Assembly (NCBI RefSeq): GCF_013402875.1
Contig: NZ_CP058579.1
Location: forward strand, 62,001-126,000
DNA: 64,000 nucleotides
Direction of reading: 5' to 3'
Source: Halorarum salinum
GTDB lineage: Archaea; Halobacteriota; Halobacteria; Halobacteriales; Haloferacaceae
Below, piece after piece: positions 26,039-35,306 of this stretch. The number at the start of each line of letters is the position of its first letter. Within the stretch, counting starts at the first letter, position 1. The position numbers and the translations under genes were made by a program. The notes under the pieces were generated by a model. The model had not been told where the DNA came from. It made no database searches and saw only the letters and a list, made by a program, of their open reading frames with translations.

Positions 26039-26983
26039 GCTAGCTGTTTTCCGGCACATACTCCAAACGAATATCGGATTGGGCGGTTCCCAATACGGGG
26101 GGTCACGAATCCGTCCCTGAACTTTCTAAAAGGCTTCCGTAATGGCTCGCCGTTGATCAGATAGGGGTGCCACGAGGGAAGTGGATTCGTGCCGATCGGC
26201 AGGTCAAAGGATCGTTTCGAAAGAGAGGTGAGAACGAATGACGTCATCGACCAGTTCAGTGCGATGGGAGCTTGCGTGAGCGCTGGTGGGTTGGAGGCCG
26301 AGCACGGACGTCACGGACACGCACGACGGACGCATCAAGTTGGGTCTATGGGACCGTTCTCAACGGGGGAGACGAAGACGGGTGGGGACAATTGAATCCG
26401 AGTCACGGGATACGCAACGGCGTGATCGCCACCCCTCCAGTCGAGACACCATGAACACCTCTTCGGCGAACTAGTGGGACAGACGACAACACCGCATTGG
26501 GATGCTCGCTAACTCTGTAGAATGGCAGAGTAGCGTTCTGACGGACTTACCCCGACGGAAAAGGCAAGAGACAGGTCCAACCGAAATTGATAGAGAGGGA
26601 TAGTATACGTCAGTGCTATAAATGCTCTCATCGGACCACTATCCCATGGGGAGGTTTCGGGGCCGACAGAGGTAGTATAGTCGGACACACTCGGAGCCAA
26701 TGGCTCGTGGCGGACCATGGCATGACGAGTAGGTGGATTCGCCTGCTTACCGATTTCGTACCCCTGTCAAGAACAGACAACTCGAGAGAATATCCGTGGT
26801 AACGTCTCTGCGAACGCACTCAACGTACTGACCGGTTGAGCCACGGGTCTAGCCGAGAGTATCTGATCTGTATACGATCTCAGCCGTCCCCATGGTCGTG
26901 ACTAATCTCGTAGAGTCGATCGATACTTGACCGTCAGGTCACTTCGCGACACGTGAATGGTGCCATCCAAAGGGGGAGCGGCG
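26039..26983. other. Intergenic region, no gene recognised
   Basis: About 945 bases between the tctA stop and the converging mocA gene. Short frames on both strands have no family resemblance and low coding character. I see no inverted repeats long enough for a mobile element. It may hold terminators of the two converging operons and relics too eroded to name. Confidence 0.4.
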
Positions 26984-27631
26984 CTATGAGTTGTCGGGCC
27001 CTGGTAGGTCAGTTGGGTCGTCCACGTCACGACGGACTCCCGGGTCATTGGTCTCAACGAGGGCAGCATCATCGGCCGTAAGCAGGATTTCGCGCCCCCC
27101 AACGTCACCGCCTACCTTGGTCAGCGCGTCGAAGTGCTGGGCGTCAAAAATGACGGGGTTTCCCCGTTCACCGTCGTAGGCAGCTGCGAGAGCGGAGCTC
27201 TCCCAGGTCTCGTATGCTGTAAGTAACGACGTTATCGATGACGATGAGACGAATGGCATGTCGCCGAGGGCGACGAGAACAGCATCAGATTCCCGTCTGG
27301 CAGCATAGCGCACGCCAGCTCGGACCGAGGAGCTTTGTCCTGACGTAAAGGCTTCGTTCTCCAGTATTTGGACGTCTAACTCACTGAGGGCGTCCCGGAC
27401 AGCATTCGCTTCGTGCCCGAGGACCACGCCAACTCCAGTGAGGTCGGTCTGCAGAAGTGTACCAACGACCCGATGAATGATCGGCTCTCCGTCGATCTGC
27501 TGGAGGAGTTTGTTTTCGTCGCCGAAGCGCACGCTCGTTCCTGCAGCGAGGACGATTCCGGAAACGCTGGCAGTGAATGTGCCGTCGGCGGTGACCGGTG
27601 GTGATCGAATTGGGAGTGCGCTTTCCGTCAT
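26984..27631 (-). CDS. mocA: Molybdenum cofactor nucleotidyltransferase (MocA family)
   Basis: 215 residues. The N-terminal signature VSGIVLAAGTSVRFGDENKLL is the nucleotide-binding loop LAAGxSxRFG..KLL, and ALGDMPFV the metal-binding aspartate segment; RGNPVIFDAQHFDAL and GDVGGREIL are further MocA/MobA-like landmarks. MocA adds CMP to molybdopterin for Mo hydroxylases of the xanthine oxidase family. Its start overlaps the moeA stop by 4 bases (ATGA type). It lies downstream of a Mo hydroxylase operon, which supports this role over other nucleotidyltransferases. The first 17 residues are not conserved. Confidence 0.85.
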   Translation of the reverse strand: MTESALPIRSPPVTADGTFTASVSGIVLAAGTSVRFGDENKLLQQIDGEPIIHRVVGTLLQTDLTGVGVVLGHEANAVRDALSELDVQILENEAFTSGQSSSVRAGVRYAARRESDAVLVALGDMPFVSSSSITSLLTAYETWESSALAAAYDGERGNPVIFDAQHFDALTKVGGDVGGREILLTADDAALVETNDPGVRRDVDDPTDLPGPDNS

Positions 27632-28869
27632 TCGACGACTGAATATGGTATGACGGCAACGGAGTCTCCCTCCGATATCTGTTCCCGTGTAAGGACGAAT
27701 CCGTCAGCACGTGATGCACGGGTACTAGACGAGACAACGCTTGGATCAAACATCTCAGTGTACACTGGAAGAGGGGAGTCATTGTGGCCCAGCGGCGCTG
27801 CCATTCCGTCAGTCAGTATCACTGGAATCGCGTACTCAAATCCCTCAGATCCGAGAGAGACATCTGTTGTCAGCGTCGCATCAATCGTCGGAAGCGTCGC
27901 ATCACCGGAAAAGAACGGGCGCATAATGAGCGATGCTATCGTATGGGCGCCAAGTGGTTTTCCGGGGATGGCGAACGCAACCGCATCGGGGAGCTGAGCT
28001 ACTGCTATAGGTTTGCCGGGGCGGATACGAACCCGATGGAACTGTACTTCGCCAATCTCCTCTAACGCGCGGATCACATAGTCCTTATGTCCAACGCTCG
28101 TTCCGCCTGTCGTAACTACGACGTCGTAGTCTGAAGCCAGTTCTTCGATCCGATTTCGGACCTGCCCGTATTCATCTGGAACCGTCCCCGCGAACGTCGC
28201 TTCGTGTCCCCAAGACCGGATGAGTCCGGCAAGCATAGCCGAGTCAAGATCATTCGTCCTGTTCTCGTGAATCTCCGTCCCCGTTGCGAGAATCCCTGCT
28301 GAAAACCGTTCTACGACTTGAATGTGATCCATACCGAGATCGCCAAGGAGGATAGAGTCTTTTGGCGAGAGACGCTCGCTGGCGTCAAATAATTGCTCTC
28401 CTGCAGCGACATTGCTTCCTTGTTCGTAGACGTACGTTCCACGCTCGATATTAGTGCCGGTGAGTTGGCCGTCGGTGACGACTGCCTCCTCACGTTTTAG
28501 GACTGCATCCGCTCGTTCAGGAAGCGGTGCACCGGTCGCGATCCGCACTGCTTCACCGGCCGCGATTCTCGGCGGCGAGCTCTCCGGGAACACCTCTTCT
28601 CCAACAACTCGAAGCGGATACTCATCGGCGGCATCGAACGCGTATCCATCCATCGTTGCACGATCATGGGAAGGATAGTCCTGCATAGCGATAATAGAGC
28701 CGACGAGTGTCCGATCAGAGACTGAACTCACGGGAACTTCCTCAGTTGGCCGATTAGCAATCGCGTTCCGGCGGATCCTGAGGACTTCGTCGATGGCCTC
28801 CTCTCTGCCAGTTAGGGTTCCATGGCCGTGGGTCACATCCGTGGTTTCCCTCTGTATGCTCAAAAACAT
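27628..28869 (-). CDS. moeA: Molybdopterin molybdenumtransferase (MoeA family)
   Basis: 413 residues from the ATG at 28869; a GTG two codons earlier is also in frame. Family landmarks: ATMDGYAFDAADE near residue 72-84, RIATGAPLPERADAVLKRE, ILATGTEI, the nucleotide-binding VVVTTGGTSVGHKDYV near 238-253, and IPGKPLGAHTI. MoeA inserts molybdate into adenylated molybdopterin. It precedes mocA with a 4-base overlap. It is separated from the Mo hydroxylase genes by about 430 bases and has its own 16-base inverted repeat CCACGACGTCACGTGG near 28892-28907, so it may have a separate promoter. Confidence 0.92.
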   Translation of the reverse strand: MFLSIQRETTDVTHGHGTLTGREEAIDEVLRIRRNAIANRPTEEVPVSSVSDRTLVGSIIAMQDYPSHDRATMDGYAFDAADEYPLRVVGEEVFPESSPPRIAAGEAVRIATGAPLPERADAVLKREEAVVTDGQLTGTNIERGTYVYEQGSNVAAGEQLFDASERLSPKDSILLGDLGMDHIQVVERFSAGILATGTEIHENRTNDLDSAMLAGLIRSWGHEATFAGTVPDEYGQVRNRIEELASDYDVVVTTGGTSVGHKDYVIRALEEIGEVQFHRVRIRPGKPIAVAQLPDAVAFAIPGKPLGAHTIASLIMRPFFSGDATLPTIDATLTTDVSLGSEGFEYAIPVILTDGMAAPLGHNDSPLPVYTEMFDPSVVSSSTRASRADGFVLTREQISEGDSVAVIPYSVVE

Positions 28870-29295
28870 TCCCACAGGAATGACGGTTCGTCCACGACGT
28901 CACGTGGTAAATATCACACGAACAGCTCGTTGCAGAATTCATGTATGTACCTGATCTATATCAGTTTATATGTGGGCGAGAGGTTTGCAGAACACCACCT
29001 CATCGCCGGAGAATTACGACGTTTTCAGTCAATACTGTCGCACCTATTCGAAAGTACCGACGTCACGAACGCGAGATGTGAGTTCGTTCAAGTAGGAACC
29101 TCCGTGTAGATTGTTCGACCCTGGCTGTTCGCTCGGATCGTGTCTTTGTTGATCCGATGGATTACATGGCCATAGAGGCAGTCTCGTCGCCGGCTGCACT
29201 GGTTCAACTGTCTTCCGCAACCGTTTGAGAACATCGCCACTTTGTGCTGACGAATCAATACTAGCACGCGGTGGCAGAAGGTCAGCGGTAGCAGC
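28870..29295. other. Gap between moeA and the Mo hydroxylase operon
   Basis: About 426 bases with no convincing gene. Near its moeA end lies the palindrome CCACGACGTCACGTGG (about 28892-28907), 23-38 bases ahead of the moeA ATG and downstream of a TATA-like TGATATTTA on the minus strand. The rest shows nothing I can name. Confidence 0.4.
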
Positions 29296-29790
29296 TCAGT
29301 CTATGTCGAGATTTTCCGCGGCAGTGTCGATCGCATCGAAGATGGACTCGTATCCCGTACATCGACACAGATTTTCGGACATGTAGTGTTGGAGTGTCTC
29401 ATCGTCCGGATCACCGACTTCGTCGAGCATCGCTTTAGACATCATGATCATTCCCGGCGTGCAGTACCCACATTGGAATCCTTCCTCCTCCTCGAATGCC
29501 TCTTGAACCGGATCGAGTTCGTTCTTATCACCAAGTCCCTCAATAGTCTCGATGGCTAAACCGTCAGCGTTGACAGCTAGTTCCAAACAGGAGTTAACGG
29601 GTTTCCCATCTAGATAAACAGTACAGCACCCACAGACACCGACCCCACATCCCTCGGTCGTTCCGGTTAGGTTAAATTCCTCCCGTAGTAACTCGACGAG
29701 CGTCGTACTTGGATCGATCGTCCGCGTGAGTTCCTTGTCATTCACCGTCACCTGTACCTCCACGCGGTCTCTAACTGCAGTTTGGCTCAT
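29296..29790 (-). CDS. Mo hydroxylase small [2Fe-2S] subunit
   Basis: 164 residues. The first half is a plant-type ferredoxin domain with GCGVGVCGCCTVYLDGKPVN (about 46-65), and the second an all-helical [2-Fe-2S]-binding domain with CGYCTPGMIM and ENLCRCTGYESI. The cysteine spacing matches the CoxS/XdhA small-subunit family, which passes electrons from the Mo site to FAD. Its start overlaps the stop of the Mo subunit by 4 bases. Last structural gene of the four-gene operon. Confidence 0.95.
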   Translation of the reverse strand: MSQTAVRDRVEVQVTVNDKELTRTIDPSTTLVELLREEFNLTGTTEGCGVGVCGCCTVYLDGKPVNSCLELAVNADGLAIETIEGLGDKNELDPVQEAFEEEEGFQCGYCTPGMIMMSKAMLDEVGDPDDETLQHYMSENLCRCTGYESIFDAIDTAAENLDID

Positions 29791-32141
29791 TCTAGGTCAC
29801 CTCCTTCGATTTCCCGAAGTACACGCTCGGGCGTGAACGGAATTCGCTCTAACCGGGCATCTGTCGCATTGACGATGGCATTAGAGATTGCAGGTGTCAC
29901 TGCAAACGAACCGGTCTCCCCAACGCCTTTTGCGCCGAACGGCCCCTCGGCATGTTCTACTTCGACGATAATATTGTTCACTTTGTCAGGCATATCACGG
30001 AACGACGGAACCTTGTAGTCGAGTAACTGTCGATTGGTTTGCTGCCCGAACTCGAACACCATTTCTTCGTGAAGTGTCTGTCCAAGAGCGTGTGCCGCAC
30101 CGCCCTGAATCTGGCCTTTCACACGTTCAGGATCGATGGCTTGCCCGACGTCGGCCGCATTATGAAGTTCCTTGACGTTAACCTTCCCCGTTTCGACGTC
30201 GACATCCACGACCGCACCGGTTGCTCCGAAGAACCAGAATACGGTTGGCTTGTCGCTTTGCCCCGTTTCAGGATCGTGGTGGCCCCCTTCGGTGGTGTAG
30301 TATCCACGGCCAACGAGAGTACCGCCAGCATCGCCGAACTCGGCCCTGACGGTTTCACTCAGCGAGAGGCGCTTGCCCGTACTGGGATTAATTACCTCAC
30401 CATCTTCAATGAGGACATCGGACGGCGAGACGTTCCATTCGCGAGCGGCAATATCCCGCAACTGGCCCCGGATGTCCTCGATAGAGTTGATGAGGGCGTT
30501 GCCCATGTGAAACGTGCTTCGACTCCCAGCCGTGATCGTGTCGAACGGGGATGTCGCTGTATCAGGATCTTCAACTGATACTCGATCGATGCTGATCCCA
30601 AGTTCCTCAGCGACGATTTGAGCGAGTGTCGTCCGGACGCCCTGGCCGATCTCAACGCTACTCGAGTGGACTGTAACTGACCCATCACCACTCATCACGG
30701 TGAGTGCCCCCGACGAGGACGGCGTGATGCAAGCCTTGTAACCGATCGCGATTCCCTTCCCGCGTACGAGGTGGGGTTCGCCAGGTTGTTCCAGCGGTTC
30801 ATCCCAATCTATCGCCTCGACGACTTCATCGAGGCACTGAAGGAGCCCAACAGACTCGACCGTCGATCCTGTCGGATGGGTCGATCCTTCGGTGTAGCCG
30901 TGGCGGCGGCGGTATTCAACTGGGTCGACGCCGAGTGCATTTGCGATGTCGTCCATCTGCGCCTCGTAGGCCGAGACGAGCTGTGGCACACCAAACCCTC
31001 TGAACGCGCCAGCAGGCGGCTTGTTCGTGTACACGCAATGGGAATCGATACTCACATTCGGGATTTCGTACGGCCCCGCCGCAGTATATCCTGACTTCTT
31101 GGTAATACGTGGGCCGATCTCCGCGTACGCCCCTGTGTCGTAGTAGACGTCACATTCACGCCCGATGATGGTGCCGTTCTCATCGACTCCCGTTTTGAGC
31201 GTCACCTTCGTCTCGTGACGGATATTCGTGTCGAACGACTCTTCGATATCTTGCCGGAGTTTGATTGTGTGGCCGGTCAGATAGGCACACAGCGCGACGA
31301 GAGGCTCTGTTTTCGTGTACAGTTTCGCTCCGTAAGACCCCCCCACTTGTGGCACTTCCACGCGAATCTTCGACTCGGGGACGTCAAACATTTTTGCCAG
31401 TTCATTGCGGACAAAGTGGGGACTTTGGTTCGGCGTCCACAACTTCAACTTGCCACTAGGGTCGGCCCGTCCGATCGTCACGAACGGTTCGAAGGGCATG
31501 TGCTGGACGGGGGGCGTGCGGTAGGTGTTCTCGAATACTCGGTCCGCCTCCTCTAGAGCAGTGTTGGTATCGCCGTGCCGGAGATTGAACTCGAAGGCTT
31601 CGTTCGTGTTCCGTCCACCTTCAACCTGATCAAGGTCGGGGAACGTATCTGCAGACTCGAACTCTTCATGAAGGATCGGTGCATCATCGTCGAGTGCTTC
31701 ATCAACTGTCGAGCAAAAGTCAATCTCATTGTACTCGACGGTGATAAGGTCGACCGCCTCTTCAGCGGTCTTGGCATCGCGTGCAATGACCGCTGCTACT
31801 GGATCACCAATGAAGTGGACTTTCTCCAGTGCTAGTACCGGTTGATCTTTGATTGCAGGCCCGAAGTACGGGGTGAAGTTCTCTCGTTCCTGTAATTGAA
31901 ATATATCTTCCCGGGTGACAACGCGTTCGACCCCGTCAAGCGCCTCTGCATCACTCTTATCAATGTCAGTGATATACCCATGCGGGACGGTTGCCCGGTG
32001 GATTTGCATATGCCAGACGTCCTCGAAATCGAGATCATCGGCGTATTCCACAGTTCCGCGGATTTTCTCGACGGCGTCCAGCCGCGACACGTGCTTCGAA
32101 ACTGTCTCGAGTTCGGCTCGTTTCTCTTGTTGTAGCGACAT
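29787..32141 (-). CDS. Mo hydroxylase large, molybdopterin-binding subunit (xanthine dehydrogenase/aldehyde oxidase type)
   Basis: 784 residues, typical for the free-standing Mo subunit. Landmarks: YADDLDFEDVWHMQIHRATV at the N-terminus, NQSPHFVRNELAKMF, VPQVGGSYGAKL, the active-site loop PPAGAFRGFGVPQ near residue 355-366, SSSVEIGQGVRTTLAQI, and the C-terminal GPFGAKGVGETG with the catalytic Glu. The loop has AFRGFG, as in aldehyde/xanthine/aromatic hydroxylases, and lacks the CSFR cysteine of aerobic CO dehydrogenase. The enzyme hydroxylates a C-H or oxidises an aldehyde with water. Substrate unknown; no extra FeS domain of the 4-hydroxybenzoyl-CoA reductase type is present. Confidence 0.94.
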   Translation of the reverse strand: MSLQQEKRAELETVSKHVSRLDAVEKIRGTVEYADDLDFEDVWHMQIHRATVPHGYITDIDKSDAEALDGVERVVTREDIFQLQERENFTPYFGPAIKDQPVLALEKVHFIGDPVAAVIARDAKTAEEAVDLITVEYNEIDFCSTVDEALDDDAPILHEEFESADTFPDLDQVEGGRNTNEAFEFNLRHGDTNTALEEADRVFENTYRTPPVQHMPFEPFVTIGRADPSGKLKLWTPNQSPHFVRNELAKMFDVPESKIRVEVPQVGGSYGAKLYTKTEPLVALCAYLTGHTIKLRQDIEESFDTNIRHETKVTLKTGVDENGTIIGRECDVYYDTGAYAEIGPRITKKSGYTAAGPYEIPNVSIDSHCVYTNKPPAGAFRGFGVPQLVSAYEAQMDDIANALGVDPVEYRRRHGYTEGSTHPTGSTVESVGLLQCLDEVVEAIDWDEPLEQPGEPHLVRGKGIAIGYKACITPSSSGALTVMSGDGSVTVHSSSVEIGQGVRTTLAQIVAEELGISIDRVSVEDPDTATSPFDTITAGSRSTFHMGNALINSIEDIRGQLRDIAAREWNVSPSDVLIEDGEVINPSTGKRLSLSETVRAEFGDAGGTLVGRGYYTTEGGHHDPETGQSDKPTVFWFFGATGAVVDVDVETGKVNVKELHNAADVGQAIDPERVKGQIQGGAAHALGQTLHEEMVFEFGQQTNRQLLDYKVPSFRDMPDKVNNIIVEVEHAEGPFGAKGVGETGSFAVTPAISNAIVNATDARLERIPFTPERVLREIEGGDLE

Positions 32142-32998
32142 TAGTGCGCCTCTTGGAGCTGTTGGAGAGCGCGCTCGGTGAACACTCCCGCCATTCGTTC
32201 CTTGTACTCCGCTGATCCACGCAGATCATCCGAGGGGGAGACCTGCCTGCGGGCATCCTCCGCGACCTGACCTATCCGGTCATCAGACAGAGACCCGTTT
32301 AGCGTCTTATTGACGTTATCCAACCGGAAAATCGGCTTGTGGCTCACAGAATTCAATAAGACACGAACATTGGTCACGTCGTCTCCATTGGCCACCGCGA
32401 ATGCAGCGACTCCGACGCATGGCCAGTCAACCTCAGAGAAGTACCGATGCTTGACGTACGTTCCTCGGGTGTTGGAATCTGGCTTTGAAATGACGATCTC
32501 CTTGATCAGTTCCGCGTCAGCCAAATCCGTCTCGTAATATCCCTGCATGAACTCCTCAATGGGAACCTGACGTTCTTCCTCTCCGTCGGTAATGATGACG
32601 TCTGCGTCGTACCCGGCGAGCACCGGCGGCAAATCCAGGTGCACGTCAGCGTGAGCGAGATGGCCACCGAGAGTAGCCGAGTTCCGAACTCGGACGCCTG
32701 CGATTTCTTGTAGACATTCCACGACGACTGGCAGGTGTTCCGAGACGATACGCGACTGCTCAACGTCGCGAAGTGGCGTCAGTGCCCCAATACGAATCGA
32801 CTTGTCATTCTCAGTGACGTAGGAGTGGTTTTCGGCGAGTCCTCGTATATTGATGAGGAGATCTGGAGCGAACACTCCCTCTTTCATCACTACCGTTATG
32901 GCGGTTCCGCCGGCAATGACTTGGCTCCCAGGATTTTCCGCCAGCATCCGGCATGCTTCCCCGACCGTGTCCGGGAAGGCCATATCAAAGGACTTCAT
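32141..32998 (-). CDS. Mo hydroxylase FAD-binding subunit
   Basis: 285 residues. FAD pyrophosphate loop VIAGGTAITVVMKEGVFAP (about 22-40) and the isoalloxazine-side motif VRNSATLGGHLAHADVHLD (about 101-120), the CoxM/XdhB pattern. It takes electrons from the [2Fe-2S] subunit and passes them to an unknown acceptor. It shares one base with the Mo subunit start and overlaps the CoxG-like gene by 4 bases, so the order coxG-like, FAD, Mo, FeS is one transcript. Confidence 0.93.
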   Translation of the reverse strand: MKSFDMAFPDTVGEACRMLAENPGSQVIAGGTAITVVMKEGVFAPDLLINIRGLAENHSYVTENDKSIRIGALTPLRDVEQSRIVSEHLPVVVECLQEIAGVRVRNSATLGGHLAHADVHLDLPPVLAGYDADVIITDGEEERQVPIEEFMQGYYETDLADAELIKEIVISKPDSNTRGTYVKHRYFSEVDWPCVGVAAFAVANGDDVTNVRVLLNSVSHKPIFRLDNVNKTLNGSLSDDRIGQVAEDARRQVSPSDDLRGSAEYKERMAGVFTERALQQLQEAH

Positions 32999-33465
32999 TC
33001 TGTAGTTACTTTCGCCCCCTCTAGCTCCTCCTTCACGTTAGCAAGGAACTCATCGGTCAGTTTATCACATTGATGCTTGAACGCACTCTCACCTAAGGAC
33101 CCGAGACGACCGCGAATGGCAAACTCGATCGTGATTTCACCTTCCGTCGTATGATCTTCTCCCTCCGCCATCTCTAGATCACCATCGACAGTTGCGGACC
33201 CAGGCATCCGTCCGGCCGGGCTAGCCTCCGCTTCGACGGCGGCGAAATTTGACGGGTCTTTGTCTGTGATCTCAATATGCGCATCGAACGTGAGGCTCGT
33301 GTACGCGACTTCAACACCGATTTTGGCGTCGAAGATATCTTCCTCGAGTTCTTCGACTGATTCACACCCCGGGACGCAGGGCGCCATCTTGTCCGGTGTC
33401 ATGAAAAAATCCCATGTCTCTGCTACTGGAACTCCGATATTAAATTCTCTGGTTACTTCTGGCAT
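32995..33465 (-). CDS. CoxG-like SRPBCC protein
   Basis: 156 residues from the ATG at 33465 (MPEVTREFNIGVPVAETWDFF); two earlier in-frame starts (33486 and 33519) would add residues not seen in the family, and a TATA-like ACTATAAAC sits about 35 bases upstream. The START/SRPBCC fold of CoxG is shown by VPVAETWDFFMTPDKMAPCVPGCESVEEL and AAVEAEASPAGRMPGSATV. CoxG proteins help recruit or mature Mo hydroxylases at the membrane. First gene of the Mo hydroxylase operon. Confidence 0.88.
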   Translation of the reverse strand: MPEVTREFNIGVPVAETWDFFMTPDKMAPCVPGCESVEELEEDIFDAKIGVEVAYTSLTFDAHIEITDKDPSNFAAVEAEASPAGRMPGSATVDGDLEMAEGEDHTTEGEITIEFAIRGRLGSLGESAFKHQCDKLTDEFLANVKEELEGAKVTTE

Positions 33466-34260
33466 GCTACCGTTGTACTGGACCATTACGTCGGGGGGTT
33501 TATAGTTTTTGCAAGCCAATCGTCATTTGAGGCGAGTCGGAAGCTACCATAAAGCAATCTTCCTCCAAATAGTGAGGGAGAGAACGTGGTTCTCGTACCA
33601 GTACCGCCATTCTGCCGACAGCGGTGAAGATCAGCGTTGATCAGAGGATTTGATTCAATTGTACGACAACCAAGGGATCGGCATAGGTGATACCGTCGTT
33701 CTATTAGGCGGAATATTATATACTCCGGTACCGAATGCGTCTGAATACTCTGGCAGCAAATTAAAGTATAAACACGCCAGACGGGCAGCCGGCCGGTTAA
33801 CTCAGCTCACAACAGCATAGAGAGCAGATTTCGAACCATGATTATCGCAAAGTCGGTTTGTTCAGCTCTCTACTCTTAGAAGGGATCACGATTGCTCTTG
33901 ATCGCTCGCAATCGGACTAAGGGGGAAGCTCAGGGATTGGATTGGACCGTCATAGGAATCTCTGCGTCACTGTCCTTGCTTCCCCTGGGGAGGCAAGCAT
34001 AACAATATTAGTGCTGTTATCTACTGCGAGTATAGGACGTGTTACCCTTGCTGAAGTTCTACTTTGCGGAATATTATATATCCCACGTTGGATATTTCTC
34101 CCTCTGCTGGTATACCTTCCATGATCGCATCCATATCACCCGGACAGACCATTGCCAGTAATACTTCCAGCTACAGCGCATTTCATGCTGATCATTGCTA
34201 TTTCAATCAAAACGTTGTTTAGTTGTCAATTGGGGAGGAAGAGATGTTTTTGGGGTGAGG
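33466..34260. other. Intergenic region with a repeated 15-mer
   Basis: About 795 bases between two minus-strand genes. The 15-mer GCGGAATATTATATA occurs twice, near 33708-33722 and 34066-34080, each within a short hydrophobic reading (LLGGILYTP and LLCGILYIP), hinting at relics of a duplicated membrane peptide or shared promoter elements. No intact gene seen. Confidence 0.4.
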
Positions 34261-35028
34261 CTATGAATATTCAAGATTGAGTTCGAGCTCGTTAGCAGCA
34301 CCCAGTAGAAGATCAGGAAGGGTTTCTTCATACTTATCGCCCTTCATTCGATGAGTTGGACCCGAGATACTCAATGCGCCAAGAATCTGACCACTAGGAC
34401 TCAGAACCGGCGTTCCCACCGAACGAAGCCCTTTAATATTGCCTTCCCGGTTGTAGGCGACGCCGTCCTCGCGTATCTGATGAAGTTCTTTCTTCAGCCC
34501 CTCGCGTGACGTTATCGTGTTTTCAGTTCGTTTGGGGAGCCCCCATTTGTCTACGATTTCGCTGATCCGTTGATTAGGAAGATGAGCAAGTATAGATTTC
34601 CCAACAGAGGTGGAATGTAAGTACAGTCGTTTCCCGATCCGCGAATTCGTTTCGACTGCATGACTTCCAGTTTCCACATGGACGTACACGCCTCGTCCGT
34701 GTTCTTCAACTACGAATTGGCAGCGTTCGTCAGTCGCCTCGGCGAGTTCCTGAACTTTCGGTTTCGCGAGTTGGTAGGCTTTCTTCCGATTTCGCGCGTA
34801 CTCGCCAATATCTAGGAACCCAAGACCAATATGGTAGATGTCGCCCTCTTTCATGACATACCCCATATCATTGAGAGTGTTCAAATGACGGTAGACAGTG
34901 CTATTCGCTAAGTCGGTGTAGTCGCCCAGTTCAGAAATACGCGCTCCATTGAGCTCCTGCAGAGCATCGGTAATGATGAACATTCGTTCAATCGTCTTGA
35001 CCCTGTCTTCCGCCGCCTCCTTGCTCAT
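34261..35028 (-). CDS. IclR-family transcriptional regulator
   Basis: 255 residues. N-terminal winged helix (about 10-72): IERMFIITDALQELNGARIS, LGDYTDLANSTVYRHLNTL, MGYVMKEGDIYHIG. C-terminal effector domain: YLHSTSVGKSILAHLPNQRI, VAYNREGNIKGLRSVGTPV, ILGALSISGPTHRM, the IclR small-molecule pocket. IclR proteins control aromatic and organic-acid catabolic operons. A TATA box ATTTTATATA is centred 27 bases before the ATG. The Mo hydroxylase operon lies downstream in the same orientation and dead FAH gene upstream; its targets are likely one of these but this is inference. Confidence 0.95.
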   Translation of the reverse strand: MSKEAAEDRVKTIERMFIITDALQELNGARISELGDYTDLANSTVYRHLNTLNDMGYVMKEGDIYHIGLGFLDIGEYARNRKKAYQLAKPKVQELAEATDERCQFVVEEHGRGVYVHVETGSHAVETNSRIGKRLYLHSTSVGKSILAHLPNQRISEIVDKWGLPKRTENTITSREGLKKELHQIREDGVAYNREGNIKGLRSVGTPVLSPSGQILGALSISGPTHRMKGDKYEETLPDLLLGAANELELNLEYS

Positions 35029-35050
35029 ACTCCCTCATTACCGTTCATTG

Positions 35051-35060
35051 TATATAAAAT
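35051..35060 (-). promoter_or_regulatory. TATA box of the IclR gene
   Basis: ATTTTATATA on the minus strand, centred about 27 bases ahead of the ATG at 35028. This spacing implies transcription starting at or next to the start codon (leaderless). Confidence 0.6.
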
Positions 35061-35306
35061 TCTGCACCCTGAAACTCCACTCCTCGCTGTCAGGTCTGGG
35101 AAAGTCAGGAGGGGTACAGATGCCGGTCGACCTCTCGTCCTGTCTGATTCCGGAGGTCGGAACCGCGTCGGGAAACGAGCAAAGAATCGGTCAGCATACG
35201 TGATGACGATGGGCCACGGCGGAGTGGAGCCGGTGACTGGACGGTCTGATTTGCTCGCCGGAGGCGAACTCTCCAGTCGACAGAGCTTCGGTGAGTATAA
35301 ACTGAC

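Noticed and set aside
29296-33519. Calling the Mo operon an aerobic CO dehydrogenase
   Set aside because: The Mo subunit carries AFRGFG instead of the CSFR cysteine loop that defines CO dehydrogenase, although the gene order is similar.
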